The notes under the pieces: model-generated
The model's input: only the letters and a program-made list of their open reading frames with translations
Told to the model about the DNA's origin: nothing
Database searches by the model: none
Shown here: piece after piece, positions 8,210 to 17,242 of the stretch
How positions within the stretch are numbered: the first letter of the stretch is position 1
Layout of the letters: every line of letters begins with the position of its first letter
From: Dyadobacter crusticola DSM 16708
GTDB taxonomy: Bacteria; Bacteroidota; Bacteroidia; Cytophagales; Spirosomataceae
DNA: 64,000 nt
NCBI RefSeq assembly: GCF_000701505.1
Contig: NZ_JNJB01000004.1
Coordinates: forward strand, 434,001 to 498,000
Direction of reading: 5' to 3'
Made by a program: the position numbers and the translations under genes

Positions 8210-8812
8210 ATGGATCGCACGGACCTGATCGGAATTGTGGTTTGCGGAGGAGAAAGTTCACGAATGAGAAAGGACAAAAGCATGCTGACGTATCACCAGA
8301 AACCCCAATCTGAACATGTGGGCGATCTTCTTGACCAATTCTGTAAAAAGGTGGTAATCTCGTGCAATAGCAGGCAGTTTGAAAGCTTTGAAACGCAGTA
8401 CGAAAAACTGTCTGACTTGCCCGAATATGCCAATAGCGGCCCGATCGCCGCATTGATGACCGTCTACTCTACTTTTCCGAATAAAGATTTTCTGTTTATA
8501 GGTTGTGACTATCCATTGCTGAGCACAGAGGATATCTCAGGTTTTTTGAGCTCAATCCAGGAAAGCGCCACTGCTGCTGCATTTTTTAATGCATATGGAA
8601 AGTATGAGCCGCTGCTCGCCTGGTATTCGCGGAATCTTAGCCAACTTATAAAAGAGCATTACCAAGTGAATGATCTCTCACTACAATCTTTATTACGGAA
8701 GGTAGATGCGCAAAAATTTATTCCGAAATCCGAAACTGCGATGAAGAGCGTAGATACTTTGGAAGATTTTGAAGCAATGCAAGCTTTTATAAACCGCATT
8801 CACAATGGTTAG
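8210..8812 (+). CDS. mobA: Molybdenum cofactor guanylyltransferase (MobA-like)
   Basis: 200 residues. It should attach GMP from GTP to molybdopterin to form the bis-MGD cofactor. The nucleotidyltransferase signature CGGESSRMRKDKSML at residues 12-26 corresponds to the family's GGxSxRMGxDKA, and FLFIGCDYPLL carries the metal-binding Asp. The next gene, fdhD, starts 8 bases before this stop, and the four genes 8210-12327 form one operon, so the cofactor is probably made for the oxidoreductase at its end. The start at ATG 8210 lies 73 bases from the divergent kinase-like gene. Confidence 0.9.
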   Translation: MDRTDLIGIVVCGGESSRMRKDKSMLTYHQKPQSEHVGDLLDQFCKKVVISCNSRQFESFETQYEKLSDLPEYANSGPIAALMTVYSTFPNKDFLFIGCDYPLLSTEDISGFLSSIQESATAAAFFNAYGKYEPLLAWYSRNLSQLIKEHYQVNDLSLQSLLRKVDAQKFIPKSETAMKSVDTLEDFEAMQAFINRIHNG

Positions 8813-9644
8813 AATACCGCCTGCTTCCGTAATGCGCCGGCAGATCAGGCGGGTAACCAGCTTGGGAGCTGATACTATCGACGATTTGCTCGCAGTAGAA
8901 GAGCCGCTCGAAATCCGGATCGCTTTTCAGCGAAATGGAAAGGCAACCTGGCAAAATGTTTCTGTCACCATGCGCACGCCCGGAAACGATCCCGAGCTGG
9001 CGGCAGGTTTTCTTTTTACGGAAGGGATTATTCACGATATCCGGCAGATCAAAACGGTAGAGAATTCAGTATTCGAGGAAAATCTGGTTCTGGTAAAGTT
9101 AGCCGATTCGTGCGAGCCGAACCTGAACCATGCGGATCGGAATTTCTATACAACATCGAGCTGCGGCGTTTGCGGGAAGGCGAGTATCGAGGCTGTTAAA
9201 ACGGTTTCCAGGTTTGTTTTGGAAAATACTCTTTCCGTAAACACCGAAGTGCTTTTCGGGCTTGCCGACAAGATCTCAGGCAGTCAGCGCGTTTTTGAAG
9301 AAACAGGAGGATTGCACGCGGCGACACTTTTTGATAAGAATGGAAACCTGCTGCAACTCCGCGAAGATGTGGGCCGGCATAATGCAATGGACAAGCTGAT
9401 TGGCGCCGCATTGTTATCCGACAAACTGCCGCTTACAGGTAACATACTTCTGCTGAGCGGAAGAGCAAGTTTTGAGTTGATCCAAAAAGCATTGATGGCA
9501 GGGATCGAAATGGTAGTTTCAATCGGCGCGCCTTCAAGCCTCGCCGTGCAGCTCGCCGAGGATAATAATATCACGCTGGTTGGTTTTTTAAAACAAGATA
9601 AGTTCAATGTTTACACCGGTTTCCACCGGATTTCAGATCTATGA
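8805..9644 (+). CDS. fdhD: Formate dehydrogenase accessory sulfurtransferase FdhD
   Basis: 279 residues. FdhD passes sulfur from a cysteine desulfurase to the bis-MGD cofactor of formate dehydrogenases, which is required for activity. The conserved pair Cys120 and Cys123 is in TTSSCGVCGKAS, and EDVGRHNAMDKLIG is the second strong family block. The gene overlaps mobA by 8 bases and the following gene by 4 bases, which indicates coupled translation. Its presence implies that the oxidoreductase downstream uses a sulfurated cofactor. Confidence 0.95.
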   Translation: MVRIPPASVMRRQIRRVTSLGADTIDDLLAVEEPLEIRIAFQRNGKATWQNVSVTMRTPGNDPELAAGFLFTEGIIHDIRQIKTVENSVFEENLVLVKLADSCEPNLNHADRNFYTTSSCGVCGKASIEAVKTVSRFVLENTLSVNTEVLFGLADKISGSQRVFEETGGLHAATLFDKNGNLLQLREDVGRHNAMDKLIGAALLSDKLPLTGNILLLSGRASFELIQKALMAGIEMVVSIGAPSSLAVQLAEDNNITLVGFLKQDKFNVYTGFHRISDL

Positions 9645-10009
9645 AAATTCGAATCCAACAAAATAAAGTAAGGTACCGACTGTCTAAAAGCGACGTAGCG
9701 CAACTGGCAAGCGAGGGATACCTGGAAGAAAAAACGACTTTTCCGCAAGGTCAGCTGATTTATGCATTGAAAAGCCAGCCCGACACGGATTCACTTTCCG
9801 CTGCTTTCGAAAACCAGCAGATTACCATTTATATTCCCGAAAGCTTCACCAAAGCCTGGCCCGACAACAATTTGATCGGAACGGATTCCAACATGCCTTT
9901 AAATGCAGGCGAATCATTGTATCTCCTTGTTGAAAAGGATTTTAAATGTCTGGATAATGAGGCAGAAGATCAGTCGGACAACTACGAAAATCCAAATCAA
10001 ACCTGCTGA
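9641..10009 (+). CDS. Small conserved protein of the DUF7009 family
   Basis: 122 residues, acidic, without signal peptide or membrane segment. The opening MKIRIQQNKVRYRLSKSDV resembles the DUF7009 family that I associate with formate dehydrogenase/fdhD clusters in Bacteroidota. The name comes from memory and was not checked. It has no cysteine motif apart from one near the end (NQTC). It overlaps fdhD by 4 bases and is followed after 2 bases by the oxidoreductase. This tight packing suggests a role in assembly or maturation of that enzyme, which is inference. Confidence 0.8.
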   Translation: MKIRIQQNKVRYRLSKSDVAQLASEGYLEEKTTFPQGQLIYALKSQPDTDSLSAAFENQQITIYIPESFTKAWPDNNLIGTDSNMPLNAGESLYLLVEKDFKCLDNEAEDQSDNYENPNQTC

Positions 10010-10011
10010 TT

Positions 10012-12327
10012 ATGACCCCTGTAATCCCCGGCTCCGAAAATCCGGATCAGCTAACCGGCTTAAAAAAAGGCCCGATACAGAAAGTAGCTGCCGGCATTCC
10101 TGCTGTGGTTTCGAGTTTTGAGAAAACGGTGCAGGAAGCTGGCGTGAGCCGCGGCATGAAGGCGCTTTTTAATCTTAACAAGAAAGGCGGCTTTGATTGT
10201 CCGAGTTGCGCCTGGCCGGATCCTGACGATGAACGTTCGGGCATTGCCGAGTACTGCGAAAATGGCGCGCGGGCGGTAGCAGAAGAAGCTACACTGAAAA
10301 AACTAACGCCTGAATTCTTTGCTCAACATTCCGTTCTTGAACTTGGAAAGCTGTCCGACTACGAGATAGGTGGGAAAGGCCGCATTTCGCAACCCATGCA
10401 CTTACCCGCCGGAGCTGCGCATTATCAGCCTATAACATGGAATGCTGCTTTTACAAAAATCGGAATGGAGCTCAATCGCCTTGCCTCACCGGATGAAGCG
10501 ATTTTTTACACTTCCGGTCGTACCAGCAATGAGGCCGCTTTTTTATATCAGCTTTTTGTACGCGAATTTGGCACGAATAACCTGCCCGATTGCAGCAATA
10601 TGTGTCACGAGAGCAGCGGAGTTGCACTGACTGAATCACTTGGAATTGGGAAAGGTTCAGTCAAACTGGACGATTTGCATCAGGCAGAAGTAATTATGAT
10701 TTTGGGCCAAAATCCGGGTACAAACCACCCGCGCATGCTGACTGCACTGCAAAAAGCGAAAGCAAATGGCGCCAAAATCATCTCCATCAATCCATTGCCG
10801 GAAACCGGTTTAATGGGGTTCAATAATCCGCAAAAGGTAACCGGTGTGCTGGGCATCAATCCAACACTCACCGATTTGTTCCTGCAAATCAGGATCAATG
10901 GCGATCTTGCCTTGCTGCAAGCGATCGAATCGTTTTTATGGAAAGAAGAAAAGAAAGATCCAGGCAGCATTTTTGATCAGGATTTCATTCTTGGAAATAC
11001 AGAAGGTTACGAGCAGTTCACGGCTCATCTGGATACACTTGACGTAACAGATCTCGCGAGAATATGCGGCATTGAGCTGGCTCAGATTGAAGAAACAGCC
11101 CGGTTACTCGCTTCGAAAAGCAGGATCATCGTTTGCTGGGCAATGGGTTTGACACAGCATAAAAATGCGGTTGATACCATTAAAGAGGTAGTGAACTTGC
11201 TCCTGCTGAAAGGCAGCATCGGCAAACCCGGAGCCGGCACCTGCCCCGTGCGCGGGCATAGCAATGTCCAGGGTGACCGGACAGTAGGGATTTTTGAAAA
11301 ACCTTCCGAAAGCCTGCTGAATGCAATAGAACGTAACTTCCAATTCAGCCCGCCGCGTAAACATGGCTTCGACGTTGTGGAGTCTATCAAGGCAATGCAT
11401 GACGGCCGGGCAAAAGTGTTTTTTGCAATGGGCGGCAACTTTCTTTCAGCTACTCCTGACACACAATTCACCGCACAGGCTTTAAGCAATTGCAAATTAA
11501 CAGTCCATGTTTCGACCAAACTGAACAGGAGCCACCTCGTGCACGGCGAAGAAGCACTTATCCTGCCTTGTCTCGGAAGAAGCGATATGGATTTGCGCGA
11601 CGGCGAAAACCGGTTTATTTCTTGCGAAAATTCGATGGGCGTGGTGCAAATGTCAAAGGGCATGCTGCCACCGATCTCGGACATGCTTTTGAGCGAACCG
11701 GAGATTGTAGTTCGACTGGCCAAAGCCACTTTGGGCAAAAAGAGCCAGATCAACTGGGACCGGTATGTTGCCAATTATGACGTGATCCGCGCAGATATTG
11801 AACGTACGATCCCTGGCTTTGAAAACTACAATGAGCGTGTGCGCCAGCCCGGCGGATTTTACCTCCCGAACTGTAACCGGGAAGGAAAATTTGATACAAG
11901 CACGCAAAAAGCACGGTTCAATGTCGCTCCCGTTAGCGAAAACAAATTGAAAGACGGCGAGCTGATGATGATGACAATCCGGAGCCACGACCAGTTTAAC
12001 ACAACAGTGTACGGCCTGAACGATCGCTACCGTGGTATTTTCAATGAACGACGCGTGGTATTGATGAACCGCCGGGATATAGCGGCGCGGGATTTGGAAG
12101 ATGGCAGTCTGGTTGATCTGCACAACCGGTTTGATGGCGTGGAAAGGGTTGCAAGGAAGTTTGTAGTGGTTGAATATCCGATTCCGGAAGGCTGCACGGC
12201 CACCTATTTTCCCGAAACGAATGTGCTGGTACCGATTGGCAGCGTGGCAGAGAAAAGTAACACGCCCACTTCCAAGATGGTAGCGATAACGGTTTCGAAA
12301 CATACTGTTGCTGAAATGCAATCTTAA
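10012..12327 (+). CDS. FdhF/YdeP-family molybdopterin oxidoreductase
   Basis: 771 residues, the usual length for the YdeP-type branch of molybdopterin oxidoreductases. FDCPSCAWPDPD carries Cys63 and Cys66 in the family's conserved N-terminal motif; there is no full four-Cys [4Fe-4S] ligand set as in true FdhF. NMCHESSG places Cys198-His at the position of the Sec/Cys-His pair of formate dehydrogenases. Later blocks, GQNPGTNHPRM, GAGTCPVRGHSNVQGDRTVG and the C-terminal cofactor domain TIRSHDQFNTTVYG, are typical. There is no Tat signal, so it should be cytoplasmic. The substrate is unknown for most members; formate is possible given fdhD beside it. It is the last gene of the operon. Confidence 0.92.
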   Translation: MTPVIPGSENPDQLTGLKKGPIQKVAAGIPAVVSSFEKTVQEAGVSRGMKALFNLNKKGGFDCPSCAWPDPDDERSGIAEYCENGARAVAEEATLKKLTPEFFAQHSVLELGKLSDYEIGGKGRISQPMHLPAGAAHYQPITWNAAFTKIGMELNRLASPDEAIFYTSGRTSNEAAFLYQLFVREFGTNNLPDCSNMCHESSGVALTESLGIGKGSVKLDDLHQAEVIMILGQNPGTNHPRMLTALQKAKANGAKIISINPLPETGLMGFNNPQKVTGVLGINPTLTDLFLQIRINGDLALLQAIESFLWKEEKKDPGSIFDQDFILGNTEGYEQFTAHLDTLDVTDLARICGIELAQIEETARLLASKSRIIVCWAMGLTQHKNAVDTIKEVVNLLLLKGSIGKPGAGTCPVRGHSNVQGDRTVGIFEKPSESLLNAIERNFQFSPPRKHGFDVVESIKAMHDGRAKVFFAMGGNFLSATPDTQFTAQALSNCKLTVHVSTKLNRSHLVHGEEALILPCLGRSDMDLRDGENRFISCENSMGVVQMSKGMLPPISDMLLSEPEIVVRLAKATLGKKSQINWDRYVANYDVIRADIERTIPGFENYNERVRQPGGFYLPNCNREGKFDTSTQKARFNVAPVSENKLKDGELMMMTIRSHDQFNTTVYGLNDRYRGIFNERRVVLMNRRDIAARDLEDGSLVDLHNRFDGVERVARKFVVVEYPIPEGCTATYFPETNVLVPIGSVAEKSNTPTSKMVAITVSKHTVAEMQS

Positions 12328-12442
12328 CATTGGCCTAATACAGCTGAGATTTACAAGCAGTAATTTTCGCGTTTCTTAGGAGTAGTACCTGGTCCAGGAT
12401 TACTTGTATTTCCAGTTAGTTCAGTTTAATTTTTTGTACAAA

Positions 12443-13216
12443 ATGAAGAAAGTATTTGCTATGCTTGCAGCAGGTTTTTTAAGCTTGACTGCATTCGAAG
12501 GAATGTCACAAAACAAAAACAAGGTAATTGCTCACCGCGGTGCGTGGAAGCATACCGGCGCTACCGAGAATTCGATTGGCGCATTAGAACATGCAATTAA
12601 ACTAGGTTGCTACGGCAGCGAATTCGATGTGCATATGTCGGCGGACTCGGTGCTTTTCGTGCTCCACGATCATACCATTAAAGGCACACATATCGAAAAA
12701 ACCAATGCAATTGAGCTGGCACAGATCAAGCTGGAAAACGGCGAGTCACTGCCGACATTGGAAGATTACCTGAAAGCCGGCGCAAAACAGAAGAAAACCA
12801 GGTTGATCCTCGAAATCAAATCTTCATCAATGGGCAAGGAAAGATCACTTGCGCTTGCTGCCAAATGCGTGGAAATGGTAAACAGACTGAAAGTGGAGAA
12901 GATCACAGACTACATCGCTTTTGATTTTGATGTATGTAAAAAAGTGAAAGAACTCGCACCAAAAGCGCATGTAGAATACCTGAATGGCGACAAAACGCCG
13001 GATGAAATAGCAGCTGCGGGACTCGACGGAATTGATTACCACTACAATGTTTACAAGAAAAATGAAGATTACATCCCTGCGATGAAGGCGAAAAAGCTGA
13101 CTACCAACGTTTGGACCGTCAACGATGAATCTGCATTGAAGTGGTTCCTGGAAAAAGATGTGGATTATATCACAACCAACGAACCTGAATTGCTGCTCAG
13201 CATTTCTAAAAAATAA
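12443..13216 (+). CDS. Secreted glycerophosphodiester phosphodiesterase family protein
   Basis: 257 residues from the ATG at 12443; the earlier in-frame ATG at 12404 would place 13 residues before a clear signal peptide (MKKVFAMLAAGFLSLTAFEG). GDPD motifs are present: AHRG (His31, Arg32), ENS, EFDVHMS and VLHDHTI with the second catalytic His, and TTNVWTVND near the end. These enzymes cleave glycerophosphodiesters to glycerol-3-phosphate and an alcohol using a divalent metal. The protein should act in the periplasm, in lipid or teichoic-type debris scavenging. It stands alone, 115 bases after the molybdoenzyme operon. Confidence 0.92.
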   Translation: MKKVFAMLAAGFLSLTAFEGMSQNKNKVIAHRGAWKHTGATENSIGALEHAIKLGCYGSEFDVHMSADSVLFVLHDHTIKGTHIEKTNAIELAQIKLENGESLPTLEDYLKAGAKQKKTRLILEIKSSSMGKERSLALAAKCVEMVNRLKVEKITDYIAFDFDVCKKVKELAPKAHVEYLNGDKTPDEIAAAGLDGIDYHYNVYKKNEDYIPAMKAKKLTTNVWTVNDESALKWFLEKDVDYITTNEPELLLSISKK

Positions 13217-13226
13217 GCTACGGAAC

Positions 13227-13253
13227 GGAAATGGCTAAATACTAGCCATTTCC
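13227..13253. terminator. Hairpin at the convergent junction of the GDPD gene and metX
   Basis: Perfect 11-bp arms GGAAATGGCTA (13227-13237) and TAGCCATTTCC (13243-13253) around AATAC. It overlaps the metX stop codon. There is no T tract on either strand, so termination is only suggested by position. Confidence 0.5.
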
Positions 13254-14284
13254 AGTTGTCCATTTGTCTCCTGCCAAGCCCTGATCACCTGCGTAAGCTG
13301 CTTGTATTCAATCAGGAATCCATCGTGTCCATAAAGCGAATCTATTTCCTGAAAAACCGCATCGGGAATATGACGGGCTAGAAACTGCTGTTCCGAAAGC
13401 GGGAATAACAGATCCGACTTAATCCCAAGCACAAGCGTTTTTGCTTTAACAAGGCCCAGCGCATGCACGATCCCGCCGCGGTTCCTGCCTACATTATGGG
13501 AGTCCATAATTTTGGACAAAACCCAGTAGGAGTATGCATTGAAGCGTTTCACAAATTTATCGCCCTGGTACTTCTGATAGGAAGAAGCCCGGAAATCATC
13601 GATCTGATCGGGATTATCCCTTGCCTGCGTAAAGTTGTAAGTATCGTAATTGCGGTAAGACAGCAATGCGATAGACCGCGCCGCCCGCATCCCCATTGAA
13701 CCTGCCTCGGGATGATCGTCTTTGAAGGTAGGATCTGCCTCGATCGCCATTCTTTGCGATTCGTTGAATGCAATTCCCCAGGGCGAATGCAATGCATTGG
13801 AAGCGATCAGTACCAGTTCTTCAAACAAGTCAGGCACTTCAACTGCCCATTCGAGCGCCTGCTGACCGCCTAACGATCCCCCAATGCAGATCTTGATTTT
13901 TCTGATCCCCATTTCCTGGCGTAACAGGTCCATTGCGCCCACTACGTCGCGGACGGTAATGACAGGAAAATCGCGGTAATAAGGTTTTTGTGTTTTGGGA
14001 TTAACCGAAAGCGGCCCTGTGGAACCGTATGCAGAGCCCAGCACATTGACACAAACTATAAAATGCTTGGACGGATTGAAATATTTATCGTCTCCCACGA
14101 GCCCGTCCCACCAGTCGGCTGCATTGGAGCTGCCGGTAAGTGCGTGACAGATCCAGATAATATTGTTCTGCTCCGGGTTGATGGTTCCGTAGGTTGTATA
14201 TGATAGCTCAAAACCGGCCAGCTCGCCGCCCATTTCCAGCGAATAAGGATAGGGATGTTTGAATATTTTCTGTTCCGACTGCAT
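13235..14284 (-). CDS. metX: Homoserine O-acetyltransferase
   Basis: 349 residues, alpha/beta-hydrolase fold. It acetylates homoserine with acetyl-CoA, the first committed step of methionine synthesis. HALTGSSNA forms the oxyanion region, the nucleophile elbow GGSLGG holds Ser137 (most members have GGSMGG), and the C-terminal Asp and His lie in IKSDLLFPLSEQ and YGHDGFLIE. The leader of this gene contains a SAM-I riboswitch at 14438-14550, so expression should fall when S-adenosylmethionine is high. No metY or other met gene is adjacent in the window. The ATG at 14284 matches the family N-terminus. Confidence 0.96.
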   Translation of the reverse strand: MQSEQKIFKHPYPYSLEMGGELAGFELSYTTYGTINPEQNNIIWICHALTGSSNAADWWDGLVGDDKYFNPSKHFIVCVNVLGSAYGSTGPLSVNPKTQKPYYRDFPVITVRDVVGAMDLLRQEMGIRKIKICIGGSLGGQQALEWAVEVPDLFEELVLIASNALHSPWGIAFNESQRMAIEADPTFKDDHPEAGSMGMRAARSIALLSYRNYDTYNFTQARDNPDQIDDFRASSYQKYQGDKFVKRFNAYSYWVLSKIMDSHNVGRNRGGIVHALGLVKAKTLVLGIKSDLLFPLSEQQFLARHIPDAVFQEIDSLYGHDGFLIEYKQLTQVIRAWQETNGQLEMASI

Positions 14285-14437
14285 AGGTGCCCAAGCACAG
14301 TTAAGTACAAAATAGTAACGTCACGATTTTTGATAAAAAATACAGTGACTAATACATCTGAAAAATACCTTTCAGTTGCAGGTGCGAGATTAAAGCCATT
14401 CGGCTTACGGAAATTTCTAACTGTAAGAACACGCGAA

Positions 14438-14550
14438 TTGATTTTATATCTCCTAATAAATTAGGTGGGAATTAGCACCTTTCTCCATAATGGTAGCAGG
14501 TTGCCAGAGGTTCGTTGAGCCCATTCTCTCGCCTCTTCTTTATAAATCAA
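14438..14550 (-). promoter_or_regulatory. SAM-I (S-box) riboswitch in the metX leader
   Basis: Read on the minus strand, the leader has the S-box core in order: AAGAGGCGAGAG, then GGCAACC (complement of 14499-14505), then GGTGCTAATTCC (complement of 14468-14479). P1 is formed by TTGATTTATA (14550-14541) with TATAAAATCAA (14448-14438). P4 is a hairpin CCTAAT-TT-ATTAGG (14465-14452). Between the aptamer and the metX ATG there is a CTGAAA/TTTCAG hairpin (14375-14358) but no strong terminator, so the switch may act on translation. Binding of S-adenosylmethionine should reduce metX expression. Confidence 0.94.
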
Positions 14551-14581
14551 CCGCTTTGGTGAAGCAATTGACTTGATGGTA

Positions 14582-14613
14582 CAATATTAAGCCGGGACGT
14601 GAGAAAATGCAAA
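14582..14613 (-). promoter_or_regulatory. Probable promoter of the metX transcript
   Basis: On the minus strand TTTG (14613-14610) is followed after exactly 20 bases by TAATATTG (14589-14582), one mismatch from TAnnTTTG. The spacing fits the Bacteroidota promoter, and transcription would begin just before the riboswitch. Confidence 0.6.
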
Positions 14614-14728
14614 CAAACTGCCAAATTCTATTGTCACTCCCAGCGCTGCCTGATGAGCGGGAAGGAACAAAAGCAAAGGACCCGTGGTTCAATTTTTATA
14701 TTAAACTGAAGTGCATTGATGTCCAAAA
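14614..14728. other. Rest of the metX/trehalase divergent region
   Basis: The 444-base gap between metX and trehalase is filled mainly by the riboswitch and its promoter. I see no gene, repeat or clear promoter for trehalase in this remaining part. Confidence 0.4.
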
Positions 14729-16330
14729 ATGATGTTATTGGGCCAGTGTTTAGGTATTAACCCTTTAAAATCAGTCGTTTTGTACGGTTTTGTTGCACCT
14801 GCTTTTACTTACGGACAGTCCCACGTTTCACCGGAGGACCTTTACGGCAGCCTTTTTAAAGATGTGCAGAATAGCCACATCTTTCCGGACTCAAAGAGCT
14901 TCGCGGATGCGATCCCGCTTGAAGATCCGGTATTGATTATAGAGCGATACCATCGCGAGAAAATTGCCGAAGATTTTGATATTGCCGCGTTTGTAGACCG
15001 GTATTTCCGAATGCCGGCGCATATCGCATCCACTTTTCAGGCAGATAAAAACGCTTCCGTTTCTGACCATATCGAGAGATTATGGCCGGTACTGACCCGG
15101 CAGCCCGAGAGCCAGGAGCGTGGCGGTTCACTCATACCACTCCCCTATCCCTACGTAGTTCCCGGCGGTCGGTTCAGGGAGATATACTACTGGGACAGCT
15201 ATTTCACCTTATTGGGTTTGAAAGAGGCGGGACGGAGCGATCTGGTGCAAACCATGATCAATAATTTTGCGCACCTCATCGATAGCTTCGGCTACATTCC
15301 CACCGGCAACCGGACTTACTATCTGACCCGGTCACAACCGCCGTTCTTTTCCCTGATGGTGAGCCTATTCAGTGAAATGGAAGGCCAGAAGGTACTGACC
15401 CGGTACCTGCCTCAAATGCAGAAAGAATATGATTACTGGATGGATTCCGGCAGCAGCACTGGCGAACCATTTACCGCTTATCGCCGCCTGGTATTCCTAC
15501 CAAACGGCTTGAAGCTGAACAGGTATTGGGACGACAAAGCCACTCCCCGGCCAGAATCATACAGTGAAGATGTGGAACTCGCAGACCATGCGAAAGAAAA
15601 CCATGGAACCGCACGCCCAGAATTATACCGCCACATTCGGGCCGCTGCCGAATCAGGCTGGGATTTCAGCAGCCGCTGGTTTGCGGCTGAGCATGACTTT
15701 TCCACCATACATACTACCGACATTATTCCGGTGGATCTGAATTGTCTGATGTATTATATGGAACAAACCCTGGCAGAAGCGTACCTGCTGAGCGGCAACC
15801 GGACATTGCACCAGGTTTATACCGGAAAGGCCACTGACCGCAAATTAGCGATACAGTTGTACTCCTGGGACGCCAGCAAGAATTTCTATATGGATTATGA
15901 TTTCAAAAAGCAAGAATTCACGAAAGCCGTTACTCTAGCAGGGACATTTCCGTTATTTTTCAAACTGGCTTCCAAGCAGCAATCGCATTATGTAAGCGCC
16001 TATATCAGGCTGAATTTCCTGAAATCGGGCGGCTTGCTGACTACGACATCTAACTCGGGACAGCAGTGGGATGCCCCAAATGGCTGGGCTCCTCTGCAAT
16101 GGATTGCCTACAAAGGTTTAAGAAACTATAATTTTCATCGAACTGCCGATGAACTGTCAACCGAGTGGCTTGCCCTGATTGAAAAAGAATTCAAACATTC
16201 AGGAAAAATGCTTGAAAAATACAACGTATCGAACACACATCTGATCGCCGGCGGCGGTGAATACGAAGTTCAGGAAGGTTTCGGCTGGACCAATGGAGTT
16301 TATCTCAGAATGAAAAATAAGAAAAGATAA
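14729..16330 (+). CDS. treA: Trehalase, probably periplasmic
   Basis: 533 residues, glycoside hydrolase family 37. It hydrolyses trehalose to two glucose molecules. The first family signature reads PGGRFREIYYWDSYF and the second QWDAPNGWAPLQ; both are complete. The N-terminus has a hydrophobic segment ending near FTYGQSH, so export to the periplasm is likely, which favours the TreA over the TreF name. Two ATGs lie in tandem at 14729 and 14732; either could be used. No sugar transporter or regulator is next to it. The reaction is certain from the signatures, the location inferred. Confidence 0.94.
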   Translation: MMLLGQCLGINPLKSVVLYGFVAPAFTYGQSHVSPEDLYGSLFKDVQNSHIFPDSKSFADAIPLEDPVLIIERYHREKIAEDFDIAAFVDRYFRMPAHIASTFQADKNASVSDHIERLWPVLTRQPESQERGGSLIPLPYPYVVPGGRFREIYYWDSYFTLLGLKEAGRSDLVQTMINNFAHLIDSFGYIPTGNRTYYLTRSQPPFFSLMVSLFSEMEGQKVLTRYLPQMQKEYDYWMDSGSSTGEPFTAYRRLVFLPNGLKLNRYWDDKATPRPESYSEDVELADHAKENHGTARPELYRHIRAAAESGWDFSSRWFAAEHDFSTIHTTDIIPVDLNCLMYYMEQTLAEAYLLSGNRTLHQVYTGKATDRKLAIQLYSWDASKNFYMDYDFKKQEFTKAVTLAGTFPLFFKLASKQQSHYVSAYIRLNFLKSGGLLTTTSNSGQQWDAPNGWAPLQWIAYKGLRNYNFHRTADELSTEWLALIEKEFKHSGKMLEKYNVSNTHLIAGGGEYEVQEGFGWTNGVYLRMKNKKR

Positions 16331-16450
16331 GTACGGTCCGACCATGATATTCTTATACCATTCCAATAAATTATATTGAAAAATTAGCTTAGCGCCTTCC
16401 GTCAATAGCATTCTTTTTAATACCTTGTAATACCAACATGACCAACCCCG

Positions 16451-17242
16451 ATGAGACTCCCTATATATCAGATAGATGCTTTTACAGACAAACTTTTTGG
16501 AGGTAATCCTGCGGCAGTTGTTCCATTAGAGCAATGGTTGCCGGATGAAACCATGCTTCATATAGCAGCAGAAAATAATCTTGCTGAAACTGCATTCTAC
16601 GTTCCCACTGAAAATGGCTTCCACATCCGCTGGTTTACACCTTTCGTTGAAGTTGATCTTTGCGGGCATGCTACATTGGCCACAGCTTATGTGATCTTCA
16701 ATATCCAGAATTACGAAGGTTACACGATTCTGTTCCAGTCGCGCAGCGGCGAGTTGCGGGTGGATTGCAAGGAAGACTGGCTTACACTTAACTTTCCGGT
16801 AGATCAATACCACGTAGCTGTACCACCTCCGGCGCTTGCGGAGAGCTTGAATACAACTCATTTGCTTGAAGTATATAAAGGAAAAACGGACTACATGGTG
16901 GTTGTAGAGTCAGAGGATATTGTACGGAACCTCGACTTTGACATTATTATCCTTTCGACAATCCCTGCACGAGGTATTATCGTCACCGCGCCTGGTGAAG
17001 ATGTGGATTTTGTGTCACGGTTCTTTGCGCCTCAATCGGGAATTGATGAAGATCCTGTGACAGGCTCGGCACATACCACTTTGATCCCTTACTGGGCTGA
17101 GAAGCTTGAAAAAAATAAGCTGAGTGCCAAGCAGCTTTCAAAAAGAGGAGGTTACCTCAAATGCGAGCTAGCCGGCGACCGTGTTTATATCGGTGGTCAG
17201 GCGAAATTGTATCTCAAAGGAGAAATTCTGGTCGACGATTAA
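16451..17242 (+). CDS. PhzF family isomerase
   Basis: 263 residues. PhzF proteins have a diaminopimelate-epimerase-like fold with two similar halves. The catalytic Glu46 is in NLAETAF, followed by RWFTPFVEVDLCGHATLA, and the second half holds GIDEDPVTGSAHTTL. The named activity is isomerisation in phenazine synthesis, but there are no phenazine genes here, and most PhzF homologues have unknown substrates. The gene ends with a 4-base overlap with the convergent DMT transporter gene. The family is certain, the substrate unknown. Confidence 0.93.
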   Translation: MRLPIYQIDAFTDKLFGGNPAAVVPLEQWLPDETMLHIAAENNLAETAFYVPTENGFHIRWFTPFVEVDLCGHATLATAYVIFNIQNYEGYTILFQSRSGELRVDCKEDWLTLNFPVDQYHVAVPPPALAESLNTTHLLEVYKGKTDYMVVVESEDIVRNLDFDIIILSTIPARGIIVTAPGEDVDFVSRFFAPQSGIDEDPVTGSAHTTLIPYWAEKLEKNKLSAKQLSKRGGYLKCELAGDRVYIGGQAKLYLKGEILVDD

